Positions 20,930 to 32,008 of a DNA stretch of 64,000 nt are shown here, one piece after another. The notes below the pieces were generated by a model. That model had not been told where the DNA came from. It ran no database searches and saw only the letters and a list, made by a program, of their open reading frames with translations. Source of the DNA: Dastarcus helophoroides (lineage: Eukaryota; Arthropoda; Insecta; Coleoptera; Bothrideridae); assembly GCA_028583605.1 (NCBI GenBank), contig CM053330.1, positions 30,713,619-30,777,618 on the forward strand, read 5' to 3'. The first letter of the stretch is position 1, and each line of letters starts with the position of its first letter. The position numbers and the translations under genes are program-made.

Positions 20930-23030
20930 AAACTAAAATTTTTCAAGTTTTTGAAGAACTTAAATTTTAAGTTTTGAAAACAAGTAATATTTTGGAAATT
21001 AAAGTTTAAATTTCGAAAAAAAGGTGTCAACATCTCAGGTTTGAAATACCAATATTTTAGAAAATGAAAAAAAAATCTGAGTTTTGAAAAAATAAATTAA
21101 ACAAAAATGTTCTTAAAACTTCGCCTTTTTTGAAGAAGTTTTAAGGTTTCGAAGGAAATTTTGATGTTCAACCTTAAAATTTTCTGGAAGCTTCTTAACA
21201 AGGGGTCGTAATTTTATTAGAATTTTAAATTGCCTGAGTTTTTGAAAATATTTGCTTATTTGAAAACATCTTTTTCAAAACTTCGACTCGTCAAAGTTTT
21301 CTTTTAAAAAATTATATATTTTTTTGGGAATTTCGACTTTTTTGAAAATATTAAATTATTTTAGACAATTTCAACTTTTCAAAAATTTCGATCGTTTTAA
21401 AAATCCCTACTAGTTGCTGAAAATTCCAAAATTTTCTTAAAATGTCTTCCTTAAAATTTTGACTTTTATATTAATTTCGACCTTTTTCAAAACGCTGTTT
21501 TTTTGAAAAGCTACTTTTCTAAATATTTTTGATTTATTTTGATATTTTCGACTTTTTTCAAAATTTTTACATAAATTTTCGTCAAGTCTATTTTTTTTTG
21601 AAAAATGCCACTATTTCTTAAAATGCTAACATTTAATTCGAAGTTTTGACCTTGAGAATTTCGATTTTTTTAAGATTTCGACTCCTTTTTGAAGAGCTGC
21701 TCCTTTTTGAAAATCTCCAGTTTTCTTAAAAATTTCAGCATTTGGATTTTATTGAAATTTAGGCTTTTTTGTAAATTAAACTTTTTGAAAAATTCGAATT
21801 TATTTTTTATGAAAATGTCGACTTTTTGAAAATGTCGTTGAAAATCTGTTTGGAATATCGGCTTTTTCCAAATTTCGGTTCTCTTTTAAAGTTTTGACCT
21901 TTTTCAAAATGCTATTTTTTTGAAAAGCTACTTTTCTAAAAATGTTTGATTTATTTTGATAATTTCGACTTTTTTCAAACTTTATAAACTTTTCTAATTT
22001 TGGAGTCTTTTTAAAATATGCCGCTTTTATTTGAAAATTTCGATCCTTTTTTAAAATATTGACTTTTTCTCGAAGTTTTGACTAAAAATTTCGGGTTATT
22101 TAGAATTTTGACTCTTATTGAAAAGCTGCCTCATTTTCAAAATTTCTATTTTCCTAATTTTAATTTTTTTTTCAAATCTTGACTTATTCTCAGAAAATTC
22201 GAATCTTTTGTTTTTGAATGTTCTGAATTTTTTCTGGACCTTTTGGAAAGTTCGAATTTTTAAAATCAACTTAAAAATTTCGATTTTGTTAAAGTATTGA
22301 CTTTTTTCGAATATGATCGAAATTACAAAATTTCCACGTTTTTATTTCCCAATTTTTGCCAAAATTTTTGACATCTTTTAAAAAGTTTGATTTTAAATTT
22401 CAGTTTTGAAAATTTCGAAATTAAAAAATTTTGGCTTTTTTGCAAATCGACTTTTTTAAAAAATGCTTTTTGAAAATTTTGACTGAAGATTTCTATTTTT
22501 TTTTGGAAGTTTCAGCTTTTTCCAAATTTCGGTTCTCTTTTGACAAAATGCTATTTTTTGAAAAGCTACTTTTCTGAAAATGTTTGATTTATTTTGAAAA
22601 TTTCGTCTTTTTTCAAAATTTTTACATAACTTTTCGTGATATAATTTAATTTTAACCTATTTTTGAAATGTCTTCTTTTATTTGAAAAATTCCACTTTTT
22701 TCAATTTTCAATTGAAACCTGAAGTTTTGACATTGAAAATTTCGATTTTTTAAGACTTCGACTCTTTTTTAAAAAAGCTGCTTCCCTTTTGAAAATATCC
22801 ACTTTTCGTTAAAACTTTCAAAATTTGGATTTTCTTGAAATTTGAGCTTTTTTGTAAATTTGACTTTTTGAAAAAGTCGATTTTTTTTTAGTGAAAATGT
22901 CGAAATTTTTTGAAAATGTGATGGTTTTTGAAAAATTTGACTTTCGTTTGAAATTTTTTTTTTTGAAAATATGGACTTTTTTGAAACTTAAGATTTGGAT
23001 TTTTTCTAGTGCTTTTTGTTTTTTCTTGTT
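20930..23030 (-). repeat. T-rich array with ~0.43-0.63 kb units
   Basis: The landmark TTTTTGAAAAGCTACTTTTC recurs near 21,500, 21,925 and 22,556, followed each time by TGTTTGATTTATTTTGA-type text. GAAATTTAGGCTTTTTTG / GAAATTTGAGCTTTTTTG recurs near 21,755 and 22,838. The + strand is T-rich apart from an A-rich lead at 20,930-21,100. No conserved frame is present. Confidence 0.65.
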
Positions 23031-23034
23031 TTCA

Positions 23035-23232
23035 AGTGAACACTTCTTTAAGTAACTTTTGATAGGGGGAAAACTTATGATTTCGCGTGACCATCAAACT
23101 AATTCGCATGACCTTCACGCGAATTTTCATTATCAACATGCTCTAACGTTGACAGTATTATGTAGCTGTGGGTAAGACGCGCAATAGAATTAAAAAACGC
23201 GTGGTCGACAGCGGGATTTGAACTCGCGATTT
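23035..23232 (-). mobile_element. tRNA-derived SINE, copy 1 (head truncated)
   Basis: Read on the minus strand, the right end gives a tRNA T-arm with a pol III B-box match (GAGTTCAAATCCCGC), then GTCGACCACGCG and a T-run. The body carries GAGCATGTTGATAATG, GGTCACGCGAAATCATAAG and CACTTGAAAACAAG. The same order is seen at 23,515-23,775 and 61,592-61,735. The 5' half of the tRNA-like head is missing because a foldback element adjoins at 23,246. Confidence 0.65.
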
Positions 23233-23245
23233 GAAAATTGAAAAA

Positions 23246-23385
23246 ATACAGTATCTATGATAGCTTGGCTATCGAAACGCATTAGAGCAACTTTTGTTGT
23301 GTTTTTTAATCTTTCTTGGTTTCAGGGGACAAGATTTGTATTTCAATTTTTGAAGATAACGAAGGACTAGTCCGTACCACAAAAA
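23246..23385 (+). mobile_element. Foldback element (hammerhead-like family), copy 3, one half
   Basis: From TATGATAGCTTGGCTATCG and GAAACGCATTAGAGC through TGTTGTGTTTTTTAATC, CTTGGTTTCAGGGGACAAG, ATTTGTATTTCAATTTTTG and GAAGGACTAGTCCGTACCAC. It carries the forward half with its tail but lacks the inverted left half. It sits against the head of the neighbouring SINE, so one of the two inserted into or beside the other. Confidence 0.7.
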
Positions 23386-23514
23386 AAACACTGTTGTATC
23401 ATAGTTTTGAGTTTTCACTTCTGTCGGTAGTCCCATAACTTCTAAATATATTTTTTTCAAATATGGTTTTTTAAATTGGGAATTTCGATATTTTCCTTAA
23501 ACTTTATCTTTTTA

Positions 23515-23775
23515 TTGAAGTGAAAACTTCCTTAGGCGCGTTAAACGAATAAAAATAGGGGACAAAGAATGGTTTCGCGTTACCAATAACGCTAATTTGA
23601 ACTACCTGCGCGCTCTAATGTCTCGTAGGTACATGTACCTATGAATAGATTCCATAATAGAATAAAAAAACGCGAGGTCGGCACCGAGCTTCGAACTCGG
23701 ACCCCGTCACGCACGTACCAGCACTCTTGCAAGCTAAACTTGCCTGATAATCTAACCCTACCCTTGAAGTTAAAT
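23515..23775 (-). mobile_element. tRNA-derived SINE, copy 2 (most complete)
   Basis: Read on the minus strand from about 23,775: AAGTTTAGCTTGCAAGAGTG is an A-box-like start, and GTCCGAGTTCGAAGCTCGG contains a B-box match GTTCGAAGC with a pairing T-stem. Then come CCGACCTCGCG, a T-run, a variable body (TAGAGCGCGCAGGTAGTTC) and the 3' part GGTAACGCGAAACCATTC, ending GGAAGTTTTCACTTC. The tRNA-like head shows pol III origin; no intact cloverleaf is expected in a SINE. Its mobilising LINE cannot be named. Confidence 0.7.
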
Positions 23776-25620
23776 TGAATATGCGACAATGTGTATGCTA
23801 TAATTGTTAAAATTGTGTTTTAATTTGATTATTATTAGTTTTACACAAATAATTATTATACTTTCAATGTTTCTTGTTTTATGTTTAACTATTTAATTAA
23901 TTTAAGTGTAAAATCCAAAAGAACTAAATTTTCAATTTAAACCTTAAATTGTTGCTTGGGGTTTATTATTATTATTTTTCGATATTTCGATTTTAATTTT
24001 GACATGACAAATTTTTATTTTAGACGTTTTTCTAAGAATTTCTATTTTTTTCTTTAAAATTTCTATTTTTATTAGGTTTGTTTTGAAATGTGTTATCTTT
24101 TTTTTACATCATGTCCATTTTATACTCGACATTCAAAATAATGAGATTTTGACTTTTTCTCGAATTTATTTTTAAATTACGTTTTTTTTTCGAAAATTTG
24201 GATTTCTTCTCATAAATGTGAGTCAAAAATTTAAGGTTTTTTTACATGTTTTCTAGATTTTTGATTCAAAATTAAGCATTTTAAACTTTTGAAATTTAAT
24301 TTTCTTGACGAAAAATAATAAAATTAAAAAAATCTTATATTGCTGTATACAGAATTAAAAACCCTTTCGAAAGCTTGATCCACACCAATTTGTGTTGTAT
24401 GTTGTATTTTGGACTTTAAAAAACATACCTATTTTTCATGCAAGGGCAATTATTTTGTGATTTAATTTTATTTTGTGTTAAGCATCGAATCCGTTTGTGT
24501 GACTTGTGAACTCTCCAAGTACAGTCCAAAAACCTAACTTTTTGTGACAAATACAACACACAATACACATTTTTATTGGATCGAGCTAAACGAGCACTTT
24601 CGTTCAGTTTAAAAATTTTAAAGGGGTAGATGTGGGTTCAAGATGATCGAAGGGGAAGAGATAAAATTACGCTCAAAAAATGCCATTTTAGAATTATAAA
24701 ACGACCTGCTTCCAGATAAAAAATTTATGCATCACTTTTGGACCTCACTATAAAGTGAGAATATGAAGGTTAAATAGAAATTAAAGCAATATAAATAGAG
24801 GGCTTGCGAACAAGAAATAATGAATCTAAGAGTGCACAAGGAATAAATAAAATCTGGAGAACTCGAGGTATTCATTTGGGTACGGTTCAGCTGACTCCAA
24901 TGAAAAGTGGAAGTTCAATTTTCTTACATATAAAAGAAGGTGTATTGTAAAAACGACACATCTGTTCCGTTCTTTGGGCGAATTGCAGAGAATCTGAAAC
25001 TTGGCGTAAGAAAAGTAATTGTTCGGTAACAGCAGGGGGGACCAGCCGTTTCTCTTTGGTGGCAGAATCCCTACCTACAACCCGCTCTACTTTGGCCATC
25101 AAAACTAAAACTTGAAACCCTCTCACGAATCTTGTTAACTTCCCATGTTCCTAAACGCCACGTTTAGTTAACGGTAAGTTTTCATAAATTAGAGCAGCGC
25201 TACCAAATCGGGAGAAATAGAAACGTTATACGAGCTTGTAATTGAAAAAAAAATTGAAAACTCCGATAGTGTAAAACGGTCGTGGTAATAAATTCCGCAT
25301 CGTTATGAATCAACTGGTTCTTTATACCTGACTAACTCGTATTGCGTTTTGGCAAATTTAATCTTACAAAGTAGAGTTTACATCCAGTCGTTACAAAGTA
25401 AGATGATTAATATCTTCTTCGACGTTTCTTAATTAAAGCTTGCCCTGCCAAATGTTGCTGTCGGACGCAGCTGTATTTGAATCCTACAATCGATACTATA
25501 TTTATAACCGACCCACTCTTGACTTTTTGGCTACCAAGAAGTGTCTATTTCAGAGCTTCGTGTAAAAAATATGTACGGTGATTGCTTGCAGAGGTCATCA
25601 AGGTAAATGCTGAATTAGAT
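23776..25620. other. AT-rich intergenic stretch with one candidate ORF
   Basis: Ordinary AT-rich sequence with a short T-rich vocabulary patch at about 24,000-24,300. Apart from the small minus-strand ORF listed separately, no gene, tRNA or clear transposon end is visible. The 25,140-25,600 part is of fairly even composition but has no frame above noise. Confidence 0.4.
24887..25099 (-). CDS. Weak candidate ORF, unknown 71-residue protein
   Basis: From the first ATG the frame encodes 71 residues starting MAKVERVVGRDSATKEK and ending PLFIGVS. An upstream GTG would add nine residues. Composition is balanced (R, E, Q, V and L present), unlike the F/K/N-rich chance frames of the arrays. That is the only reason to list it. 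No domain, signal peptide or motif is recognised, and no promoter or splice context is convincing. It could be an eroded exon of a transposon or host gene. Confidence 0.18.
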   Translation of the reverse strand: MAKVERVVGRDSATKEKRLVPPAVTEQLLFLRQVSDSLQFAQRTEQMCRFYNTPSFICKKIELPLFIGVS

Positions 25621-25678
25621 GGGGTGGGGGCAACTGAAGTTTGATGTCAACATTTTCATTTAGATCACTTTTTGAAAG

Positions 25679-25787
25679 TTGAAATACAAATCTTGTTTTT
25701 TGAAAAAAAGAAAGATTAAAAAACACAACAAAGGTTGCTCTAACGCGTTTCAAAAGCCAAGCTATCATCTTCAGAGAAATACTCAAC
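25679..25787 (-). mobile_element. Foldback element (hammerhead-like family), copy 4, one half
   Basis: In reverse orientation: TTGAAATACAAATCTTG, AAGAAAGATTAAAAAACAC, AACAAAGGTTGCTCTAACGC, then GTTTCAAAAGCCAAGCTATC and ATCTTCAGAGAAATACTC. One stem strand is mutated (AAAAGC against GCTATC), so the internal hairpin is broken in this copy. Confidence 0.7.
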
Positions 25788-25799
25788 TTTTGCTTCTGT

Positions 25800-26700
25800 T
25801 TAAAATTTCGGTTTTTTTTTTATTAAACTTCAAAAATTGCAACTATTTATAAAAATTTCCAGTTTTTAAATTTTTTTCGAAAATGTCGAGCTTTTTAAAA
25901 GGTTGAAATATTTTCAGGATTTTATTTCAGAATTAGGACTTCTTTTTCCAGAATTTGCACTTTCTTAAGATTTTTGGCTTTTTCTCATATTTCGATGTCC
26001 TTCAAACTTTTTACTTTTTTAAAAAGTCGAACTCGATTTTTGACAGGTTCGATCTTTTCGAAAATTTCGACTTTTTTGAGAATTATGAAATTACAGAAAT
26101 TTGAATTTTTTCGAAAATTTCGGTTTTTTTGAAAATCTAAACTTTATTGATGATTTTGACATTTTTTTCAAATTTTCGGTTGTTTTTTAGTTACCAACAT
26201 TTTTCAAAGTGTAGAATTTCTTTACGAATCCGGATTATTCAATATTCCATTTTTTAATTAAACTTTAAAAAAATGTCGACTCTTTTCACAAATTTTGATT
26301 TTCTCAAACTTTTTTTCCACTTTTTTGTAACTTGCTACTTTGCTACCTTCCTTTTTTTGAAAATTTTAAATGTTTATATTCAAATTTCGAAATTTGTCAA
26401 AATATTGACCTCTACTTTCAACTGAGATAATAAGCCTTGCATATACGAATATATACAAGTTTATTACGATGCAATTGAAATCTAATTTCATTAGAACCTA
26501 ATGAAAACTAAATTGGAATTTCAAAGTTCACGTAGATGAGGCAAATGAGGCAAAGCTTGTATCACAACATCCATAGATACAAACGTCCTCGGCGTGACTT
26601 TACTTTCATCTAGTTTTGACAAATGACCAATTAAATGTTCTGTAATTAAACAGTTAAACGTGCTCAAAATTGAAAATATGTTCAGCCGCAACCATTATGG
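25800..26700 (-). repeat. T-rich vocabulary block followed by a short plain island
   Basis: 25,800-26,420 is T-rich TTTCGACTTTTTT-type sequence without an obvious higher-order period. 26,430-26,700 is ordinary AT-rich DNA with CGTCCTCGGCGTGACTTTAC and no gene or repeat that I recognise. Confidence 0.5.
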
Positions 26701-26739
26701 CTTTTAATGAAAATTTCGAAGTCGAGATTTCAAAATAAG

Positions 26740-28490
26740 TCAAAATTTTGCAAAATGTCGAAGCTTTCATAGAAAGTTAAACTTCCAAAAAAAGGTTAGG
26801 ACTTCAAAAAAATAACATTTTAAAAAATGGCCAAATGTTCGAAAGAAAAGTTTAGTTTTCACTTTTTTATTGAGAACTTCATTTTTTTCTTTTCATTGAA
26901 TTTTTTCTTAAGATTTGTGACTTTTCAACTTTTTTCTCAAAGTGTTAACTAACAAAAATTTCGAAATTTTTGATAACTTTGAGTTGTTTTCGGAATTTAG
27001 GCTTTTCAAAATTTTAGGTTTTTAGGAGATTTCATTAAAAATTCATTTTTTTAAATCTCGTTATTTCTTCATAATTTCGATTATTTTTTAAATTTTAGAC
27101 TCTTTTTAAAAGTTAAAACTTTTTTTTTTAAATTTGGTTATTTTCTAAATTGTTTATTTTTTTTCAAACCCTAAACTTTTTTTGGAAGCGTAACTTTCTA
27201 TGAAAGCTTCGACATTTTTCAAAATGATGAAAATGTTGCTGTTTTTTTGTTTCTTGAAAATGTAGTTTTTTTAAATTGCTTGGTTTTTTTCAAGACTGAC
27301 TGACTTTTCGGAAAATTTTTATTTTTTTCAAAATTTTACTTTTTTGACATATTTGACTGTTGTATATTATGGCTTTTTTAAAAATTAAATTTAAATATTT
27401 TTCAAAACTTCAATTTTTTTGAAAATTTTTACCTTTTGTGAACATTTTATTTTAAGTAGAAATTTTAAAATAATTCGAAATTTTAAAATAAGTTGACATT
27501 TTAAAAAATGGGGAAATTCTCGACACAGTCGAAATTTCCAAAAAAAGTCAAAATTTTGAAAAATGTCGAAGCTTTCATAGAAGGTTGAACTTCCAAAAAA
27601 AGTGTAGGATTTCCAAAAAAATCAACATTTTAAAAAATGGCCAAATATTCGAAAAAAAAAATTTAATTTTCATTTTTTTATTGAAAACTTCATCATTTTT
27701 TTCTTTTGATTGAATTTTTTCTAAGATTTGTGACTTTTTAACTTTTTCTCAAAGTGTTAACTAACAAAAATTCAGAAATTTTTGATAACTTTGAGTTGTT
27801 TTCGGAATTTGGCCTTTTCAAAAATTTAGAATTTTAGATTTCACTAAAATTTCAATTTTTTTTTTGTAAATCTCGACATTTCTTCATAATTTCGAATATC
27901 TTCTAAATTTTAGACTCTTTTTTAAAAGTTAAACTTTTTATGTCCAAAATTTGGCCATTTTTTAAAATGTTGATGTTTTTCCAAATCCTAAACTTTTTTT
28001 GGAAGCGTAACTTTCTATGAAATCTTCGTTATTTTTCAAAATGATGAAAGTGTTGCTGTTTTTTCGTTTTTTAAAAATGTAATTTTTTTCAATTGCTTGG
28101 TTTTTTCAAGACTGACTGGCTTTTCGGAAAATTTTTATTTTTTTCAAAATTTTACTTTTTTGACATATTTGACTGTTGCATATTACGGCTTTTTTAAAAA
28201 TTAAATTTCAATATTTTTCAAAACTTCAATTTTTTTGAAACTTGATTTTTTTGAAGATTTACTTTTTATGAAAATTTCAAATTAAGTCGAAATTTCAAAA
28301 TAAGTCGAAATTTTAAAGAAAGAGGAAATTCTCGACACATTCGAAATTTCCAAAAAAGTCAAAATTTTGAAAAATGTCGACGCTTTCATAGAAAGTCGAA
28401 ATTCCAAAAAAAGTTTAGGATTTCAAAAAAATTAGTCGAAATTTCCAAAAAGTCAAAATTTTGAAAAATGTCGATCCTTTCATAGAAAGT
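26740..28490. repeat. ~810 bp tandem unit with internal strand switch
   Basis: GTCGAAGCTTTCATAGAA occurs at 26,757, 27,565 and, as GTCGACGCTTTCATAGAA, at 28,376 (spacings 808 and 811 bp). A 94-bp offset variant follows at 28,470. Each unit is A-rich for about 110-150 bp, then T-rich for about 550 bp. The T-rich part carries TTGTGACTTTTCAAC, TTGATAACTTTGAGTTG and TTGCTTGGTTTTTT in order. Most of it lies in the left arm of the giant palindrome. Confidence 0.7.
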
Positions 28491-30968
28491 TATACAATGT
28501 TAACTATTTTTCGAAACTAATTTTTTTGAAAATTTTGATTTTTTTGAAAATTTTTACTTTTTATGAAAATTTTAATTCAAGTCGAAATTTCAAAATAAGT
28601 CGGAAGTTCTCGACAGTTGAAATTTCCAAAAAAGTCAAAATTTCCAAAGATGTCCAACCTTTCATAGAAAGTTAACCTCTAATATTTCAGAAAAAATTAA
28701 CATTTTTAAAAAATAGCGAAATTTTTAAAAAAAAGTTTAAATTTTAAAAAAGGAGTCCACAATATTCGAAATTATGAAGAAATGTCTAGATTTAAAAAAT
28801 AAGAATTTTCAGTGAAATCTAAAAACCTAAATTTTTGAAAAGCCCAAATTCCAAAAACAACTGAAAATTATCAAAAATTTCAAAATTTTTGACAGTTAAA
28901 ACTTTGAGAAAAAAGTTGAGAAGTCACAAACCTTAAGAAGAAATTCAATTAAAAGAAAAAATGATGAAGTTTTCAAGAAAAAAGTAAAAATGTTGAAAAA
29001 AATTGACATTCTGGAAAAAGTTCAAATTTTCGAAATAATTCAAAAACATTAAAATGCAACGAACTTTTGCAAAATGACCTAAAATTTTAACAAGAGACGA
29101 TTTTGAAAAATCCATATTCTTAGATAAAGGCGAAATTCTAAAAAAGTGGACAATATTTTGAAAAATGACGAGATTTCGAAAGGTTTCGAAATTTTTATTG
29201 CAAGTTAGGATTTAAAAAGAATCAAACTGTTGAAAAATAATGTCAACATTTTGAAGGATTTTGATAAAATGAACAAATTTTCAAAAAAACTTGGAAAATT
29301 TGAAATTTTGTAAATAATTCGAGTTTCAAAAATAATCGAAAGTTTGAATAAATGTGGAAGTTTAAAAAATGAAGCATTTTCCGTTAAATTTTCACAAAAA
29401 CCGAAATGTTCGAAGAGCCCAAATATTGAAGAAAACTGAAAATTTTCATAAATTCTAAACTTTTTAATAAACTAGAAAAGTAAAAATTTTGAGAAGCAAA
29501 TTTTATTTTAGTTAAAATTAAGAAAAAGCTGTCATTTTTTTAAAGAGTCACAATTTTTGATTGAATATTTGCAGAAAGGTGTTGAAAATTTCAAAAAAAT
29601 CAAAATCTTAAAAAAAGCTGTAGAAAGTCGCCACTTTGAAATAAGTTGAAATTAAAAAAAAAATCAAAAAATCTTAAAAAGTAGCGCAAGTATTAAAAAA
29701 AAATCGAAATTTTGCAAAATAGTGCAAAATAGTGCGACATTTTGCGAAATAGCGTAAAATGTCCCAAAAGAAGACATTTTAAGAAAATGTCGCGATTTAA
29801 CCAACTCGAAATATTCGAATAAAGTCGAAATATTAAAGAAATTTTTAGTAAAAATCCAAAGTTTTCAAAAAAGGTACAAATTTCTGGAAAAGTCAAAATT
29901 TAAAAAAAGATTGAATTTTAAAAAAGTAAGAATTTTTGGAGTGGAATTTTGATAAAAACGTTAGAATTTTCAAAAAGTCAAGGTTTTCAAAAGTTGTCGA
30001 AGTTTTGGAAAATAAAATCTATATTATCAAAAACCAAAATTAAAAACAAAAAAAAGGGATTTAAAAAGAGATCTAAATTTTGAAAGTCGAAAGTCGATCT
30101 AAAATTTGAAGAGAAGTCGAAATTTTCTGAATAAAGACTAAATTTTAAAATACAATCGAAAATTTGTAAAACACAATTTTTCAAAAAATTGGACATTTTT
30201 AAATATTTTCGGTGTCAAGCTATTCAAAAAATCTAGAATTTTGAAAGAAGAAGGATTAAGAAAAAGTCGAAATTATCAGAAAAATCCAAATATTCAAAGT
30301 CGAAATATTCAAGTCGAAATTTTAATTTTTTTTTGAAAAAGTCGAAAATTTGGATAATTGAAAATTGTGTGAAAAAAATTGTAAAGGGAAAGTTTTGAAA
30401 AAGTCGAAATTTTGATAAAAAAAATGAAAACTTGGAAATAAAATCGAAAAGTCGAAAGAAATTCATTAAAAAAAACTCATCATTTCGATTTTTTTAAAGA
30501 AGTTGAAATTTTGAAACTGGAAATAAAAAAATTGAAATGTCTAATAAGACAAATTTTTCAAAAAGACGAAAATCGAAATTTGGGTTAAGAGTGGAAGTTT
30601 TCAAAATAGGCAAAATTTTGAAAAATGTATGAAGTTTTCGTAAAAGTCGAAACTTTGAAAAGAGTCGAAATTTTAAAATTTTATTATGATTTCATGAATG
30701 AATTTAGTCTTAGAAAAAGCCCCAAACATCCTGATTCTTTTAAGAAATTAATGCACCTTAATTTATCGTGATTAATAATTATTTATCTTTGTGTTTATTA
30801 ATTTTTCTTAATTTTCAATAAACAGCTTTAAAACTCTAAATTTATTTATTTATAACGTTGCATTTCTCGTCAAGCATCATCATTAAGACTAATTCCACAA
30901 AGACAAGGGCCTCCCAAAGATCTACTCGCCCGGAGCTCCCAATTTCTAAGGCCCCCCTGTCAAAATGT
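27221..30968 (+). repeat. Left arm of giant palindrome
   Basis: Read outward from the centre, this arm matches the reverse complement of 31,484-35,012 piece by piece. Examples are ATTATGATTTC..TTAGAAAAAGCC (30,678) with 32,045; AACTCATCATTTCGATTTTT (30,473) with AAAAATCGAAATGGCGAGTT (32,262); GGAGTGGAATTTTGATAAAA (29,938) with 32,756; AGAGCCCAAATATTGAAGAA (29,415) with 33,262; AAGGATTTTGATAAAATGA (29,254) with 33,436; and the TCAAGACTGACTGGC region (28,110) with 34,325. The left arm has about 240 bp near 28,260-28,480 without a partner. The outer limit is near 27,221, where the match with 35,012 ends. No gene lies in it. Confidence 0.85.
30890..30958 (-). repeat. Dispersed repeat R4, copy 2 (inverted)
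   Basis: AGACAAGGGCCTCCCAAAGA, TCTACTCGCCCGGAGCTCCC and TTTCTAAGGCCCCCC are the reverse complement of the R4 block at 31,498-31,590. It forms the innermost end of the left palindrome arm. Confidence 0.7.
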
Positions 30969-31483
30969 TTCGTAAAATTGCCATCTGACTGGACTAGAAG
31001 TCCACCTTGCCCCGCGCTCGAATTTCTCAATTAATGTTCTTTTATTGTCCACTTCTCGTTTGTGGAAAAACGAAGTCGGGTTCGCGTGTCTGAATTTACA
31101 TTTTTCTGAAATATCATGCCCGAGCCTGACAGCTTAAAAGCTCTTCTAATGGCATCCGATACAACTTGATACATTGAAACACTCCTATAGCCGGCTGCAA
31201 TAAAGATGCAAAGTGCATGAAATTGAAGAACAACGTATTTGGAAATAATGGGTAATTCGGAATCTACATATATCGGAATGTCTGTAAATCAAATGAGACA
31301 ACGTCATGTCCACTCGCATAACTTCGATAAAATAAATGTGTTGTTGTGGGGAAACACGACTTGGATTGTGCCATTTTGCAGCAGCTAAGAAGCAACTTTT
31401 TTCTCAAGTTATAATGGAATAACGAATTATATTCAGTAAGAGTTGGAGCACGCATCTAAGTGATTCCTGAAAAAATAATTCTG
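30969..31483. other. Unique spacer at palindrome centre
   Basis: About 515 bp that does not self-pair separates the arms. Composition is more even than in the arms. A minus-strand frame over 31,264-31,455 (63 codons, start MRAPTLTEYNSLFHYNLR) is the longest here; no domain is recognised, so it is not called as a gene. The spacer would form the loop of any hairpin transcript. Confidence 0.6.
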
Positions 31484-31497
31484 ACGTTTGACCAGGG

Positions 31498-31590
31498 GTG
31501 GCCTTAGAAATTGCGAGGCTCCGGGCGGGTAGAGCTTTGGGAGGCCCTTGTCTTTGTGGAATTAGTTTTAATGATGATGCTTGACGAGAA
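31498..31590 (+). repeat. Dispersed repeat R4, copy 3
   Basis: GGGGTGGCCTTAGAAATTGC, GAGGCTCCGGGCGGGTAGAG and GAGGCCCTTGTCTTTG match the copy at 15,786. This is the innermost end of the right palindrome arm. Confidence 0.7.
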
Positions 31591-31692
31591 ATGCAACGTT
31601 ATAAAGAAATAAATTTAGATTTCTAAAATTGTTTATTGTAAAAAAAAGATAAAACATTATTAATCATGATAAATTAAGATATTTTTTTTAAA

Positions 31693-32008
31693 GTTTAATC
31701 CACTCGCAAAGGGAAACCCCATTATGCTTTTAAAGCACTGCGAGTAGGGTGCGGAAACAAAGATATATGGCGATGAACCGCCTTCTTAAACAAGGATAGG
31801 TTGTAATTTTTGGGGAAAATTCCTTTCAGTAACAAGTTCCATAACTTGGAAGTTCTATAGAAAAAAGAGTCTCCGTGTAGACAGAAGTCCTCACTGTGTC
31901 AAGCTGGACCGCACAGGAATTTGGTGTCTCCGACTGTCTAGTACGCCTCAAGAATCTTGCCCTTGGAGGGATCAATCCTATTAGTTCCTGCGAGCAAGAT
32001 ACCTTAAT
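31693..32008 (-). pseudogene. LINE 3' end with reverse-transcriptase ORF tail, copy 2
   Basis: On the minus strand this reads the last ~90 codons and 3' UTR of a Jockey/CR1-like non-LTR retrotransposon. Recognisable pieces are FYRTSKLWN, IFPKNYNLSLFKKAVHR and FPHPTRSALKA, followed by TAATGGGGTTTCCC and GAGTGGATTAAAC. The frame shifts between SVYTET and FFYRTS (about two extra bases), and it is heavily 5' truncated. It aligns closely with 56,975-57,235. It interrupts the right palindrome arm and has no counterpart in the left arm, so it arrived after the palindrome formed. Truncation at the 5' end is typical of target-primed insertion. Confidence 0.8.
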
